Below, one piece after another: positions 27,078 through 35,314 of a stretch of DNA of 64,000 nucleotides. The DNA is from Nocardia sp. alder85J (GTDB lineage: Bacteria; Actinomycetota; Actinomycetes; Mycobacteriales; Mycobacteriaceae). A program made the translations under genes and the position numbers. The stretch covers positions 310,001 to 374,000 of the forward strand of contig NZ_JAIUCZ020000002.1 in assembly GCF_020176955.2 (NCBI RefSeq). The letters are read 5' to 3'. Each line of letters begins with the position of its first letter. The first letter of the stretch is position 1. The notes beneath the pieces are model-generated. The model had not been told where the DNA came from, did not search any database, and saw nothing but the letters and a program-made list of their open reading frames with translations.

Positions 27078-27742
27078 CGGTCGTTGTATTCCGAGATCAG
27101 CAGGCCGAGGAAGCAATTGGCGGCCCGCGCGGCCCGGTCCGGGTCACCGTCGATCACCGCTTGCACGAGTTCGGTGTGCTCCTTGTGGTACGGGCCGAGG
27201 GCGCGGGCGATGTTGACCCGGATGCCCTGTTCGATCACCGGCAGCAGCGAATCGTAGAACTCCAGGTACACCGCGTTGTGGCTGGCGACCACGATGGCCC
27301 GGTGCAGCTGCACGTCGATTTCCAGTGCCTCGACACCGGTTTCGTCCCAGGCCCGGCGGCGGTCCTCCAGCAGTTGTCGCAGCGAGGCGATATCGGTGTT
27401 GTCGCGGCGCTGGGCGGCCAGCCGGGCGGCGGTGGTGTCCAGCGCCTGCCGCAGTTCGAGGACATCGCGCGCCTGGGCGTCGGCGAAGTATTTGGCCAGC
27501 GTGCCACCGAGATCCGAGATGGCGATGACGTAGGTGCCCGAGCCCTGCCGTCGTTCCAGCATGCCGGCGTGCACGAGGGCCTGGACGGCCTCGCGCACGG
27601 TGTTGCGACCGGTGCCGGTCAGCTCGGTGAGCTCCGGTTCGGTGGGGATGCGGGAGCCGACCGGCCAGCTGCCGGAGCGGATCTCGGCGCGCAGCTGCTC
27701 GGTGACCTGCGCGATGAGGCTGGTGCGGCGGACGGGTTGCAC
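27074..27742 (-). CDS. GntR regulator, FadR/FCD subfamily
   Basis: A 222-residue regulator. The N-terminal winged helix (residues 1-72) contains VTEQLRAEIRSGSWPVGSRI and the recognition segment TGTGRNTVREAVQALVHAGML. The C-terminal FCD domain (about 85-215) has the metal/carboxylate-binding residues typical of the group: DVQLHRAIVVASHN and EHTELVQAVIDGD. Effectors of FCD proteins are usually small carboxylates. It is divergent from a CynX/NimT-type transporter gene, and an inverted repeat lies over the transporter -10 box. The GTG start at 27742 follows TAGGCT by 7 nt, so it is probably leaderless. Confidence 0.92.
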   Translation of the reverse strand: MQPVRRTSLIAQVTEQLRAEIRSGSWPVGSRIPTEPELTELTGTGRNTVREAVQALVHAGMLERRQGSGTYVIAISDLGGTLAKYFADAQARDVLELRQALDTTAARLAAQRRDNTDIASLRQLLEDRRRAWDETGVEALEIDVQLHRAIVVASHNAVYLEFYDSLLPVIEQGIRVNIARALGPYHKEHTELVQAVIDGDPDRAARAANCFLGLLISEYNDR

Positions 27743-27749
27743 GCGTCAC

Positions 27750-27755
27750 AGCCTA
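27750..27755 (-). promoter_or_regulatory. -10 box of a leaderless gntR transcript
   Basis: The minus strand reads TAGGCT, 7 nt before the GTG at 27742. It lies about 40 bp from the -10 box of the divergent transporter gene. Confidence 0.5.
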
Positions 27756-27787
27756 CCGTGCGGGAAATCCGTTGCTTCAGGTCGTCC

Positions 27788-27802
27788 AATCATCCTATGA
27801 TT
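27788..27802 (+). promoter_or_regulatory. Operator overlapping the -10 box of the NimT-type transporter
   Basis: AATCAT-CCT-ATGATT is a perfect 6-bp inverted repeat. It contains the -10 box TATGAT (27796-27801), which is 6 nt before the GTG start at 27808. A bound repressor would block RNA polymerase. The divergent GntR/FCD protein is the obvious candidate. Confidence 0.65.
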
Positions 27803-27807
27803 TTTAC

Positions 27808-29205
27808 GTGACCGTAACCGCCGATCGCCGGACCTCCCCTGCCCTGACCCGCCCCGCTCTCCGTGAGGGGCGGGTACTCGTCCTGGTCGCGATCGTGCTC
27901 TCGGCGCTCAACCTGCGCACCGCCGTCACCGCGTTCACACCGCTGGCCGAGCGGATCGGCGACGACATCGGCTATTCGACGGGCATCGTCGGCGTCTTCG
28001 GGATGATCCCGACCGCCATGTTCGCCCTCGCCGGGCTGCTCACCCCGATCCTGGTGCGGCGGCTGGGGCCGGAGCGTACGGTGCTGGCGGCGATGCTGGC
28101 CGCCGGGGCCGGACAGGTGATCCGGGCCGTGGTGCCGGAAACCGTTGAGCTGCTGGGCTTCTCGGCGCTGGCCCTGGCCGGCATGGGTGTCGGCAACGTG
28201 GTGATCCCGCCGCTGGTCAAGCGATACTTCTCGGATCGGCTCGCGGTGCTGAGCTCGGTCTACATCACCATGGTGCAGCTGGGCACGGTGGTGCCGGCGC
28301 TGGTCGCGGTGCCGGTGGCGCAGGCGCACGGCTGGCGGGTGTCGCTGGGAATGTGGGCGCTGCTCGCGTTCGTGGCGGTACTGCCGTGGCTGGGGGTGCT
28401 GCGCCGTCGCAGGGGCCGGGATCTGGTGGACCGCACGGCGCTGGACGCGGTGCCCGCCCCGGGGCCGGGAACGAGGCCCGATGCGGCGCTTGCTGCTGGG
28501 GCGAATGCGGAGCTCGCTGCTGGGGCGAATGCGGAGCTCGCTCCTGGGACGAATGCGGAGCTCGCTCCTGGGACGAATGCGGAGCTCGCTCCGGTGACCC
28601 CGCCTGTCGGCGCGGTGTGGCGCTCGCCGGTGGCGTGGGGGATGGCCGGCATGTTCGGTATGACCTCGCTGACCACCTACGCCATGTTCACCTGGCTGCC
28701 GAAGATCTTCACCGATGCCGGGGCCGGCGCTGCCTTCGGTGGCAGCATGGTCGGCATCTTCGCCCTGGTCGGCCTGCTGTCGGCGCTGACCGCACCGCCG
28801 CTGGCCGCTCGGATGCGCAATCCGTTCGTCTTGGTGATCGGTTGTGTCGCTTGCTATTTCGCGTCCTTCGCGGGTCTGCTGCTGGCGCCGATGGCGGCGC
28901 CGCTGGTGTGGGTGCTGCTGCTCGGGCTGGGGCCGAGCACCTTCCCGCTCGCGCTCACGCTGATCAATCTGCGCAGTCGCACCCAGGCCGGATCGGCCGC
29001 GTTGTCGGGCTTCACCCAGGGCGTCGGCTACACCGTCGCGTGTGTCGGCCCGCTGCTGTTCGGGGTGCTGCACGGGATCACCGGCGGCTGGGTGGCGCCG
29101 TTCGCCCTGCTGGCGGCGGTGCAGGTGGTGCTGCTGGTGGCCGGGTGGCAGGCGTGCAAACCGCGGTTGCTGGAGGACACCCTGCACGTCGTCGCCGCCC
29201 GCTGA
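27808..29205 (+). CDS. MFS transporter of the CynX/NimT type
   Basis: A 465-residue, 12-helix major facilitator. The first helix carries ALNLRTAVTAFTPLAERIG, the hallmark of the cyanate/2-nitroimidazole (CynX/NimT) group. Twelve hydrophobic segments follow. The central cytoplasmic loop between helices 6 and 7 is extended by a low-complexity stretch of four octapeptides, AAGANAEL twice and APGTNAEL twice. The GTG at 27808 follows TATGAT by 6 nt, so the mRNA is probably leaderless. The substrate is not known. A small carboxylate or cyanate-like anion would fit the family and the FCD regulator beside it. Confidence 0.88.
   Translation: MTVTADRRTSPALTRPALREGRVLVLVAIVLSALNLRTAVTAFTPLAERIGDDIGYSTGIVGVFGMIPTAMFALAGLLTPILVRRLGPERTVLAAMLAAGAGQVIRAVVPETVELLGFSALALAGMGVGNVVIPPLVKRYFSDRLAVLSSVYITMVQLGTVVPALVAVPVAQAHGWRVSLGMWALLAFVAVLPWLGVLRRRRGRDLVDRTALDAVPAPGPGTRPDAALAAGANAELAAGANAELAPGTNAELAPGTNAELAPVTPPVGAVWRSPVAWGMAGMFGMTSLTTYAMFTWLPKIFTDAGAGAAFGGSMVGIFALVGLLSALTAPPLAARMRNPFVLVIGCVACYFASFAGLLLAPMAAPLVWVLLLGLGPSTFPLALTLINLRSRTQAGSAALSGFTQGVGYTVACVGPLLFGVLHGITGGWVAPFALLAAVQVVLLVAGWQACKPRLLEDTLHVVAAR
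28492..28587 (+). repeat. 24-bp tandem repeat, four copies, in the transporter gene
   Basis: Units at 28492-28515 and 28516-28539 are identical, and so are 28540-28563 and 28564-28587. The two types differ at two positions. A degenerate half unit precedes them. All are in frame, so copy-number change keeps the reading frame. Confidence 0.92.
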
Positions 29206-29519
29206 CGCCCGATCGGACGGCGCGCGGAGGGCTCAGCGCCGGACTTGCCGAGCGGTGAGGCCGGGGGCAATATGGCAGTCGAGCGCCATCGAATGTGGGC
29301 GAGAACACAGGAATTCGCGCACCTCACCGATCCGCCGTGGCACTGTCGGCATTTCCTGACGCACGGAAACGTCGGTGTCACACAGGCGAAACAATGGCCG
29401 CTCCCTCACCGGCGCCCCCGAATCCGGGTGAGCAACCGTTGACTCACCGGTGATTTCGCGCAGCATCGCGGCAATACCCGTTTCCTACCGTGGGGCAACC
29501 GGATTTCAGGAGGCCCGAG
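29206..29519. other. Upstream region of narK
   Basis: 314 nt without a gene. It holds the GlnR-type box at 29366-29392. An AT-richer stretch at 29450-29500 is the likely narK promoter/leader, but no convincing -10/-35 pair is seen. Confidence 0.5.
29366..29392 (+). promoter_or_regulatory. GlnR box upstream of narK
   Basis: GAAAC (29366-29370), 6 nt, GTCAC (29377-29381), 6 nt, GAAAC (29388-29392). This fits three consecutive half sites of the actinobacterial GlnR consensus GTnAC-n6-GAAAC with exact spacing. It ends 128 nt before the narK start. GlnR control of nitrate/nitrite assimilation is established in Streptomyces and mycobacteria. Confidence 0.75.
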
Positions 29520-31013
29520 TTGTCCACGCTGCCACGCAATCACGACATAGACCATTGGGACGCCGAGGATGTCGAAGCCTGGGAGGCGGGCGGTGAGGCC
29601 ATCGCGCGCCGCAACCTGATCTGGTCGGTGTTCGCCGAGCACATCGGGTTCTCGGTGTGGTCCGTCTGGTCGGTGATGGTGCTGTTCATGCCCACCGACG
29701 TGTTCCACATCGATCCGGCCGGCAAATTCTTCCTCGGCGCGATTCCGACCCTGGTCGGCGGTGTGCTGCGAGTTCCCTACACCGTGGCCACCGCGAAGTT
29801 CGGCGGCCGCAACTGGACCATCTTCAGCGCGCTGGCGCTGCTGATCCCGACGCTGCTGACGCTGTATTTCATCAACCAGCCGCACACCTCGTACACGACC
29901 TTCCTGATCGTGGCGGCCTTCGCCGGGCTCGGCGGCGGCAATTTCGCCTCCTCGATGGCCAATATCAACGTGTTCTACCCGCAGCGGCGCAAGGGCTGGG
30001 CGCTGGGCATGAACGCCGGCGGCGGCAACATCGGCGTGCCGGCGATCCAGCTGATCGGCCTGGCCGTCATCGCCGCGATGGGCAGCGCCTACGGGCACGC
30101 CTCGGTGGTCTGCCTGGTGTATCTGGTGCTGATCGTGCTGGCGGCGGTCGGCGCCGCGCTGAACATGAACAACGTGCGCAATCAGAAGGCCGATTACCGC
30201 TTCATGCTGACCGCGCTGAAGGTGCCGCAGTCGTGGGCCATCGCCTTCCTCTACATCGGCACCTTCGGTTCGTTCATCGGTTACGGGTTCGCCTTCGGCC
30301 AGGTGCTCCAGATCGGTTTCATCGCCGGTGGCGCGAAGGTGCCCGCGGCCGCGCTGCACGCCGCGCAGATCGCGTTCATCGGGCCGCTGCTCGGTTCGCT
30401 GTCGCGGCCGTACGGCGGCAAGTGGGCCGACCGCATCGGTGGCAGCAAGGTCACGCTGTACACCTTCCTCGCGATGACCGTGTCCGCGATCGTGGTCGCG
30501 TCGGCCAGCGCCGTCGCCGACGGGCACAAGCACGCGCCCAAGGGCGGCGTGATGGTGGCCCTGGTGATCGGCTTCATCGCGTTGTTCGTGGTGTCGGGGA
30601 TCGGCAACGGCGCGGTCACCAAGATCATCCCGTCCGTGTTCGAGGCGAAATCGCACAGCCTGCAACTGGATCCGGCCGCCCGCGCGGCCTGGTCGCAGAA
30701 CACCTCCGGCGCCCTGATCGGTGTCGTCGGCGCGATCGGTGCGCTCGGCGGCGTGGGCATCAACCTGGTGCTGCGCTCCTCGTACTCCGCGACCAAGTCG
30801 GCCACCACGGCGTTCTGGGTGTTCACCGCGTTCTACCTGCTCTGCGCGGTGGTCTGCTGGGCGGTGTTCCTGCGCCGGCCCAGCGGCCGCGCCACGGCCC
30901 TCGAGGTCGTCGAGGTTCCCGTCCCGGGCACGGTGGTCAGCGCCGCCGAGACGCTGGTGCTGGAGGCCGAATCCCGCAGCGGCGCAACGGCTGTGCCGGA
31001 CACCGCGCACTGA
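29520..31013 (+). CDS. narK: Nitrate/nitrite transporter, NarK family
   Basis: A 497-residue, 12-helix MFS transporter. Both nitrate-signature regions are present: GLGGGNFASSMANINVFYP with RKGWALGMNAGGGNIGVPA after helix 4-5, and GIGNGAVTKIIPSVF in the second half. It imports nitrate or exchanges it for nitrite. The start is TTG at 29520, chosen because AGGAGG (29508-29513) lies 6 nt upstream and because the protein then starts MSTLPRNHD; an upstream GTG at 29490 would include the ribosome site. It is followed by nirB 44 nt later, so the transporter and the nitrite reductase are probably cotranscribed under the GlnR box. Confidence 0.93.
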   Translation: MSTLPRNHDIDHWDAEDVEAWEAGGEAIARRNLIWSVFAEHIGFSVWSVWSVMVLFMPTDVFHIDPAGKFFLGAIPTLVGGVLRVPYTVATAKFGGRNWTIFSALALLIPTLLTLYFINQPHTSYTTFLIVAAFAGLGGGNFASSMANINVFYPQRRKGWALGMNAGGGNIGVPAIQLIGLAVIAAMGSAYGHASVVCLVYLVLIVLAAVGAALNMNNVRNQKADYRFMLTALKVPQSWAIAFLYIGTFGSFIGYGFAFGQVLQIGFIAGGAKVPAAALHAAQIAFIGPLLGSLSRPYGGKWADRIGGSKVTLYTFLAMTVSAIVVASASAVADGHKHAPKGGVMVALVIGFIALFVVSGIGNGAVTKIIPSVFEAKSHSLQLDPAARAAWSQNTSGALIGVVGAIGALGGVGINLVLRSSYSATKSATTAFWVFTAFYLLCAVVCWAVFLRRPSGRATALEVVEVPVPGTVVSAAETLVLEAESRSGATAVPDTAH

Positions 31014-31057
31014 CCGAGAGCCGACCCGATCCACTTTCGACCCACAGAGGACAGAGC

Positions 31058-33643
31058 ATGAACGCCACAGTGGAACCCGGCCGCCGCAGGACCGTGGTCG
31101 TCGCCGGTCACGGCATGGTCGGCCACCGGTTCGTGGAGGCGCTGCGCGCTCGCGACGCGGACGGCCACTGGCAGGTGGTGGTCCTCGGCGAGGAGTCGTA
31201 CGCCGCCTACGACCGGGTCGGACTGTCGTCCTACGTGGGCAGCTGGGATGCCGGGCAGCTGGCCCTGCCCGGCAACGAGTACGCCGGTGACGATCTGGTG
31301 GATCTACGGGTGGGGGTGCGGGCCGACAGCGTCGACCCCGCCGCCCGCAAGGTCACCACCTCCACCGGCGACATCGTCGGCTACGACGCCCTGGTGCTGG
31401 CCACCGGTTCGTACCCGTTCGTGCCGCCGGTGCCGGGCCACGATCTGCCGGGCTGCTTCGTGTACCGGACCATCGACGATCTCGACGGTATCCGGGCCGC
31501 CGCACAGGCCGCCGGGCCCGGCGCGGTCGGCGTGGTCGTCGGCGGCGGGCTGCTCGGGCTGGAGGCCGCCAACGCGCTGCGGCTGCTCGGGCTGACCCCG
31601 CACGTCGTCGAGTACAACACCCGGCTGATGCCGGCCCAGGTCGACGAGGGCGGCGGCGCCATCCTCGCGGGGCTGGTGCGCGATCTCGGCCTGCACATCC
31701 ACACCGGCGTCGGCACCTCGTCCGTCGAGGCGGTGGAAGACGGTGCGGGACTTCGGATCACGCTCTCGGACGAGACGGTGATCGACGCCGCGCTGCTGGT
31801 CTTCTCGGCGGGCGTCCGGCCGCGCGACCAACTCGCCCGCGACGCGGGTCTGGAGGTCGGCCCGCGAGGTGGCGTGATCACCGATCTCGGCATGCGGACC
31901 TCCGATCCGCACATCTGGGCCGTCGGCGAGGTGGCCGCGGTCGAGGGCAGCTGCTACGGCCTGGTGGCCCCGGGCTATTCGACCGCGGAGGTCGCCGCGG
32001 ACCGATTGCTCGGCGGCAGTGGCGAATTCCCGGGTGCCGACATGTCGACCAAGCTGAAGCTGCTCGGCGTCGACGTGGCCAGCTTCGGCGACGCGCACGG
32101 CGTCACCGCGGGCGCGCTGTCGGTGGTGCTGCACGACGCGGCCCGCGGCACCTACGCCAAACTCGTTGTCTCCGACGATGCCAAGACCCTGCTCGGCGGC
32201 ATCCTGGTCGGTGACGCGTCGGCCTACGCGGCGCTGCGGCCGCTGGTGGGCAGCGAACTGCCCGCCGAACCGGCGGCGCTGATCTCACCGGCCGGGGCCG
32301 AACTCGGCGCCGACGCGCTGCCCGACGAGGCGCAGATCTGCTCCTGCAACAACGTGAGCAAGGGCGCCATCGTCGGCGCGATCCACGACGGCGCCTGCGA
32401 CGTGCCGGCGATCAAGAGCTGCACCAAGGCCGGAACCTCCTGCGGTGGTTGCGTTCCCATGCTGAAGAAGCTGCTGGAACAGTCCGGCGTGGCGATGTCG
32501 AAGGCGCTGTGCGAGCACTTCGACCAGTCACGGCAGGAGCTGTTCCACATCGTGGCGAGCACCGGCATCCGCACCTTCTCGCAGCTGATCGGCCGGCACG
32601 GCCGCGGCATGGGCTGCGATATCTGCAAGCCGGCGGTGGCCTCGATCCTCGCCTCCACCTCCAGCGAGCACATCCTGGACGGTGAGCAGGCGGCGTTGCA
32701 GGACACCAACGACCACTTCCTGGCCAACATGCAGAAGAACGGCACCTATTCGGTGGTGCCGCGGATGCCCGGCGGTGAGGTCACCGCCGATCAGCTCATC
32801 GAGATCGGCAGCATCGCCAAGGATTTCGGGCTGTACGTGAAGGTGACCGGCGGCCAGCGCATCGACCTGTTCGGCGCGCGGGTGGAGCAGCTGCCGCTGA
32901 TCTGGCAGCGGCTCGTCGACGCCGGCATGGAGTCCGGGCACGCCTACGGCAAGGCGCTGCGCACGGTGAAGAGCTGCGTCGGCTCCACCTGGTGCCGCTA
33001 CGGCCAGCAGGATTCCGTCGGCATGGCGGTGCTGCTGGAGAAGCGGTACCGCGGGCTGCGCTCGCCGCACAAGCTGAAGCTGGCCGTCTCCGGCTGCGCC
33101 CGCGAATGCGCCGAGGCCCGCGGCAAGGATGTCGGCGTCATCGCCACCGAGCACGGCTGGAACCTGTACGTCGGCGGCAACGGCGGCCTGACCCCCAGGC
33201 ACGCGGTGCTGCTGGCCGGTGATCTCGACGACGAGACGCTGATCCGGTACATCGACCGCTACCTGATGTTCTACATCCGCACCGCCGATCGCTTGCAGCG
33301 CACCGCGCCGTGGCAGGAGGCGCTGGAGGGCGGACTGGAGTATCTGAAGGCGGTGGTCTGCGAGGACTCGCTCGGCATCGCCGCGGAGCTGGAGGCGGCG
33401 ATGGACCGGCATGTCGCCGGTTACCGGGACGAGTGGGCGGCGGTGCTCGACGATCCCGCGAAACTGTCGCGGTTCGTGTCCTTCGTGAACGCTCCCGACG
33501 AGCCCGACCCGACCATCGCGTTCGACGACAGCGGGGAGCGCAAGGTGCCCGTCCTACTCGATATGCCTGGATTGTCCGGAAGTGCCGGAGCCGGTGAGAC
33601 TCGGGTCACATCCGACCCGGCTGGGGCCATGCAGGGGAAATAG
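31058..33643 (+). CDS. nirB: NADH-dependent assimilatory nitrite reductase, large subunit NirB
   Basis: An 861-residue flavo-siroheme enzyme that reduces nitrite to ammonium. Domains in order are an FAD/NAD-binding oxidoreductase (1-420; VVVAGHGMVGHRFVEAL and VGVVVGGGLLGLEAANALRL), a BFD-type [2Fe-2S] domain (ICSCNN and CTKAGTSCGGC, about 425-475), then sulfite/nitrite reductase halves carrying the siroheme-[4Fe-4S] ligands in SCVGSTWCRYG and SGCARECAEARG (about 640-690). The ATG 31058 follows AGAGGACAGAG. The frame stays open far upstream only because of the GC bias. Siroheme for it could come from the HemD and CbiX proteins of the same cluster. Confidence 0.96.
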   Translation: MNATVEPGRRRTVVVAGHGMVGHRFVEALRARDADGHWQVVVLGEESYAAYDRVGLSSYVGSWDAGQLALPGNEYAGDDLVDLRVGVRADSVDPAARKVTTSTGDIVGYDALVLATGSYPFVPPVPGHDLPGCFVYRTIDDLDGIRAAAQAAGPGAVGVVVGGGLLGLEAANALRLLGLTPHVVEYNTRLMPAQVDEGGGAILAGLVRDLGLHIHTGVGTSSVEAVEDGAGLRITLSDETVIDAALLVFSAGVRPRDQLARDAGLEVGPRGGVITDLGMRTSDPHIWAVGEVAAVEGSCYGLVAPGYSTAEVAADRLLGGSGEFPGADMSTKLKLLGVDVASFGDAHGVTAGALSVVLHDAARGTYAKLVVSDDAKTLLGGILVGDASAYAALRPLVGSELPAEPAALISPAGAELGADALPDEAQICSCNNVSKGAIVGAIHDGACDVPAIKSCTKAGTSCGGCVPMLKKLLEQSGVAMSKALCEHFDQSRQELFHIVASTGIRTFSQLIGRHGRGMGCDICKPAVASILASTSSEHILDGEQAALQDTNDHFLANMQKNGTYSVVPRMPGGEVTADQLIEIGSIAKDFGLYVKVTGGQRIDLFGARVEQLPLIWQRLVDAGMESGHAYGKALRTVKSCVGSTWCRYGQQDSVGMAVLLEKRYRGLRSPHKLKLAVSGCARECAEARGKDVGVIATEHGWNLYVGGNGGLTPRHAVLLAGDLDDETLIRYIDRYLMFYIRTADRLQRTAPWQEALEGGLEYLKAVVCEDSLGIAAELEAAMDRHVAGYRDEWAAVLDDPAKLSRFVSFVNAPDEPDPTIAFDDSGERKVPVLLDMPGLSGSAGAGETRVTSDPAGAMQGK

Positions 33644-33710
33644 GCGCGTAATCGCCTGGAAACAGCGCGCCGGTACCAACTAGGTAAGGGCGTTCGGAGG
33701 AGAGTTACCG

Positions 33711-34112
33711 ATGACCGTGATCGATACGACCGTGCCCGCGCCGGTCACCACCACCGGCTGGACCCGAGCCTGCCGGCTCGACTATCTGATTCCCGGCCGC
33801 GGTGTGGCGGTGTTGCTGAAAGGCGGCCGGCAGGCCGCCCTGTTCCTACTGCCGGACGGTTCGCTGTACGCCGTCGGTAATATCGACCCGTTCGGCCGGG
33901 CCGCGGTGATCTCGCGCGGCATCGTCGGCGACCGCGGTGGGGTGCCTATCGTGGCATCGCCGCTGCTGAAGCAGGCGTTCTCGCTGCTGGACGGGCGCTG
34001 CCTGGACGACGAGGCGGTCGCGCTGCCGGTGCATGCGGTGCAGGTGGCCGACGGGGTCGTCACTGTTTCGAACGAGGCGATCGAGCCGGAGAGCCAGGCA
34101 GAACGACCATGA
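33711..34112 (+). CDS. nirD: Nitrite reductase small subunit NirD
   Basis: A 133-residue Rieske-like protein that lacks the cluster ligands, as is normal for NirD. Family segments are GRGVAVLLKGGRQAALFLL, AVGNIDPFGRAAVISRGIVGDRGG and SPLLKQAFSLLDGRCLDD. The start ATG 33711 has GGAGGAG upstream. It begins 67 nt after nirB and overlaps the next gene by 4 nt (ATGA). The gap between nirB and nirD has no strong terminator. Confidence 0.94.
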   Translation: MTVIDTTVPAPVTTTGWTRACRLDYLIPGRGVAVLLKGGRQAALFLLPDGSLYAVGNIDPFGRAAVISRGIVGDRGGVPIVASPLLKQAFSLLDGRCLDDEAVALPVHAVQVADGVVTVSNEAIEPESQAERP

Positions 34113-35314
34113 CCGACGAACTGGACGGCTTCACCATCGGCGTGACCGCCGCGCGTCGCGCCGATGAACTGGCCACCCTGTTGTCCCGCCGGGGTGCGGC
34201 CATCCTCGCCGCCCCGGCGATCCGGATCATCCCGCTGGCCGACGACACCGAGCTGGAACGGGTGACCCGGCAACTGGTCGCCGATCCGCCGCAGGTGGCG
34301 GTCGCCACCACCGGCATCGGGTTCCGCGGCTGGATGGAGGCCGCGGAGGGCTGGGGCCTGGCCGAGAATCTGCGCAGCACGCTGGGCTCCACCCGCCTGC
34401 TCGCGCGCGGGCCGAAGGCCAAGGGCGCCATCCGCGCCGCGGAACTGCGTGAGGAGTGGTCGCCGGCCTCGGAGTCCTCGGCCGAGGTGCTCGACCATCT
34501 GCTCGGCGAGGGCGTCGAGGGTGTGCGCATCGCGGTCCAATTGCACGGCGCCACCACCGAATGGGAACCGGTGCCCGACTTCTGCGAGGTATTGCGCTGC
34601 GCTGGAGCGGATGTCGTGCCGGTGCCGGTGTATCGCTGGGTGCCGCCGGAGGATCGGCAGCCGATGGACCGGATGATCGAGGCGATCGTCACCTTCGGGC
34701 TGGACTGCGTGACGTTCACCAGCGCCCCGGCGGTGGCCTCGTTGCTGATGCGCGCCAAGGAAACCGGGCTGCTGGACGCCGTCGTGCACGCCTTCCGCAC
34801 CCGGGTGCTGCCCGCCTGCGTCGGCCCGATCACCGCGGCGCCGCTGGAGGAGCTCGGGGTCTCGACCACCGCCCCCGGCCGCGCCCGGCTGGGCGCGCTG
34901 GCCCGGCACGTCGCCGAGGAACTTCCTCGGCGCGCCAACCGGATTCACGCCGGCGGGCATGTGCTGAGCGTGCGCGGCGGCTGCGTGGTGGTGGACGGCA
35001 CTGTCCGGCAGCTGGCCCCCGCGCCGATGGCCCTGATGCGGTCGCTGGCCCGGCAGCCCGGCCGGGTGGTGTCACGCGCGGACCTGCTGTCCGCCCTGCC
35101 CGGCGGCGGTGACGACACCCACGCGGTGGAGACCGGCATCGCCCGCCTGCGCGCCGGCCTCGGTTCGCCGAAAGCCATTCAGACCGTGGTGAAACGGGGC
35201 TACCGCCTGGCCCTGGATCCGGCCGAGTGCGGCGAGGACAGCCCGCGCCCGCCGGTGGGATACGGGCCGTCGCTGCGTCCCGACCGGCTCGCGCCCGTCG
35301 CGGGGGTCTGGTGA
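34109..35314 (+). CDS. hemD: Uroporphyrinogen-III synthase fused to OmpR-type DNA-binding domain
   Basis: A 401-residue two-domain protein. The first ~265 residues are a HemD-type uroporphyrinogen-III synthase (GFTIGVTAARRADELATLLSR, VAVATTGIGFRGWME, VYRWVPPEDRQPMDRMIEAI, VTFTSAPAVASLLMRA). The C-terminal ~100 residues form an OmpR/PhoB winged helix (VVVDGTVRQLAPAPMALMRSL, RADLLSALPGG, VETGIARLRAGLG, VVKRGYRLALD). From memory the same fusion occurs at Rv0260c. It may make siroheme precursor and also act as, or have become, a regulator of the nitrite reductase operon. Its ATG overlaps nirD and its TGA overlaps the chelatase start. Confidence 0.9.
   Translation: MTDELDGFTIGVTAARRADELATLLSRRGAAILAAPAIRIIPLADDTELERVTRQLVADPPQVAVATTGIGFRGWMEAAEGWGLAENLRSTLGSTRLLARGPKAKGAIRAAELREEWSPASESSAEVLDHLLGEGVEGVRIAVQLHGATTEWEPVPDFCEVLRCAGADVVPVPVYRWVPPEDRQPMDRMIEAIVTFGLDCVTFTSAPAVASLLMRAKETGLLDAVVHAFRTRVLPACVGPITAAPLEELGVSTTAPGRARLGALARHVAEELPRRANRIHAGGHVLSVRGGCVVVDGTVRQLAPAPMALMRSLARQPGRVVSRADLLSALPGGGDDTHAVETGIARLRAGLGSPKAIQTVVKRGYRLALDPAECGEDSPRPPVGYGPSLRPDRLAPVAGVW

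Noticed and set aside
28492..28587. Possible CRISPR array
   Set aside because: The 24-bp units are adjacent, without spacers, and in frame inside a coding region. They are tandem repeats, as are the 18-bp (9049) and 6-bp (50545) ones.
29657..31057. Apparent 467-codon N-terminal extension of nirB running through narK
   Set aside because: It is the out-of-frame shadow of narK. The real NirB start at 31058 has an FAD-binding motif right after it.
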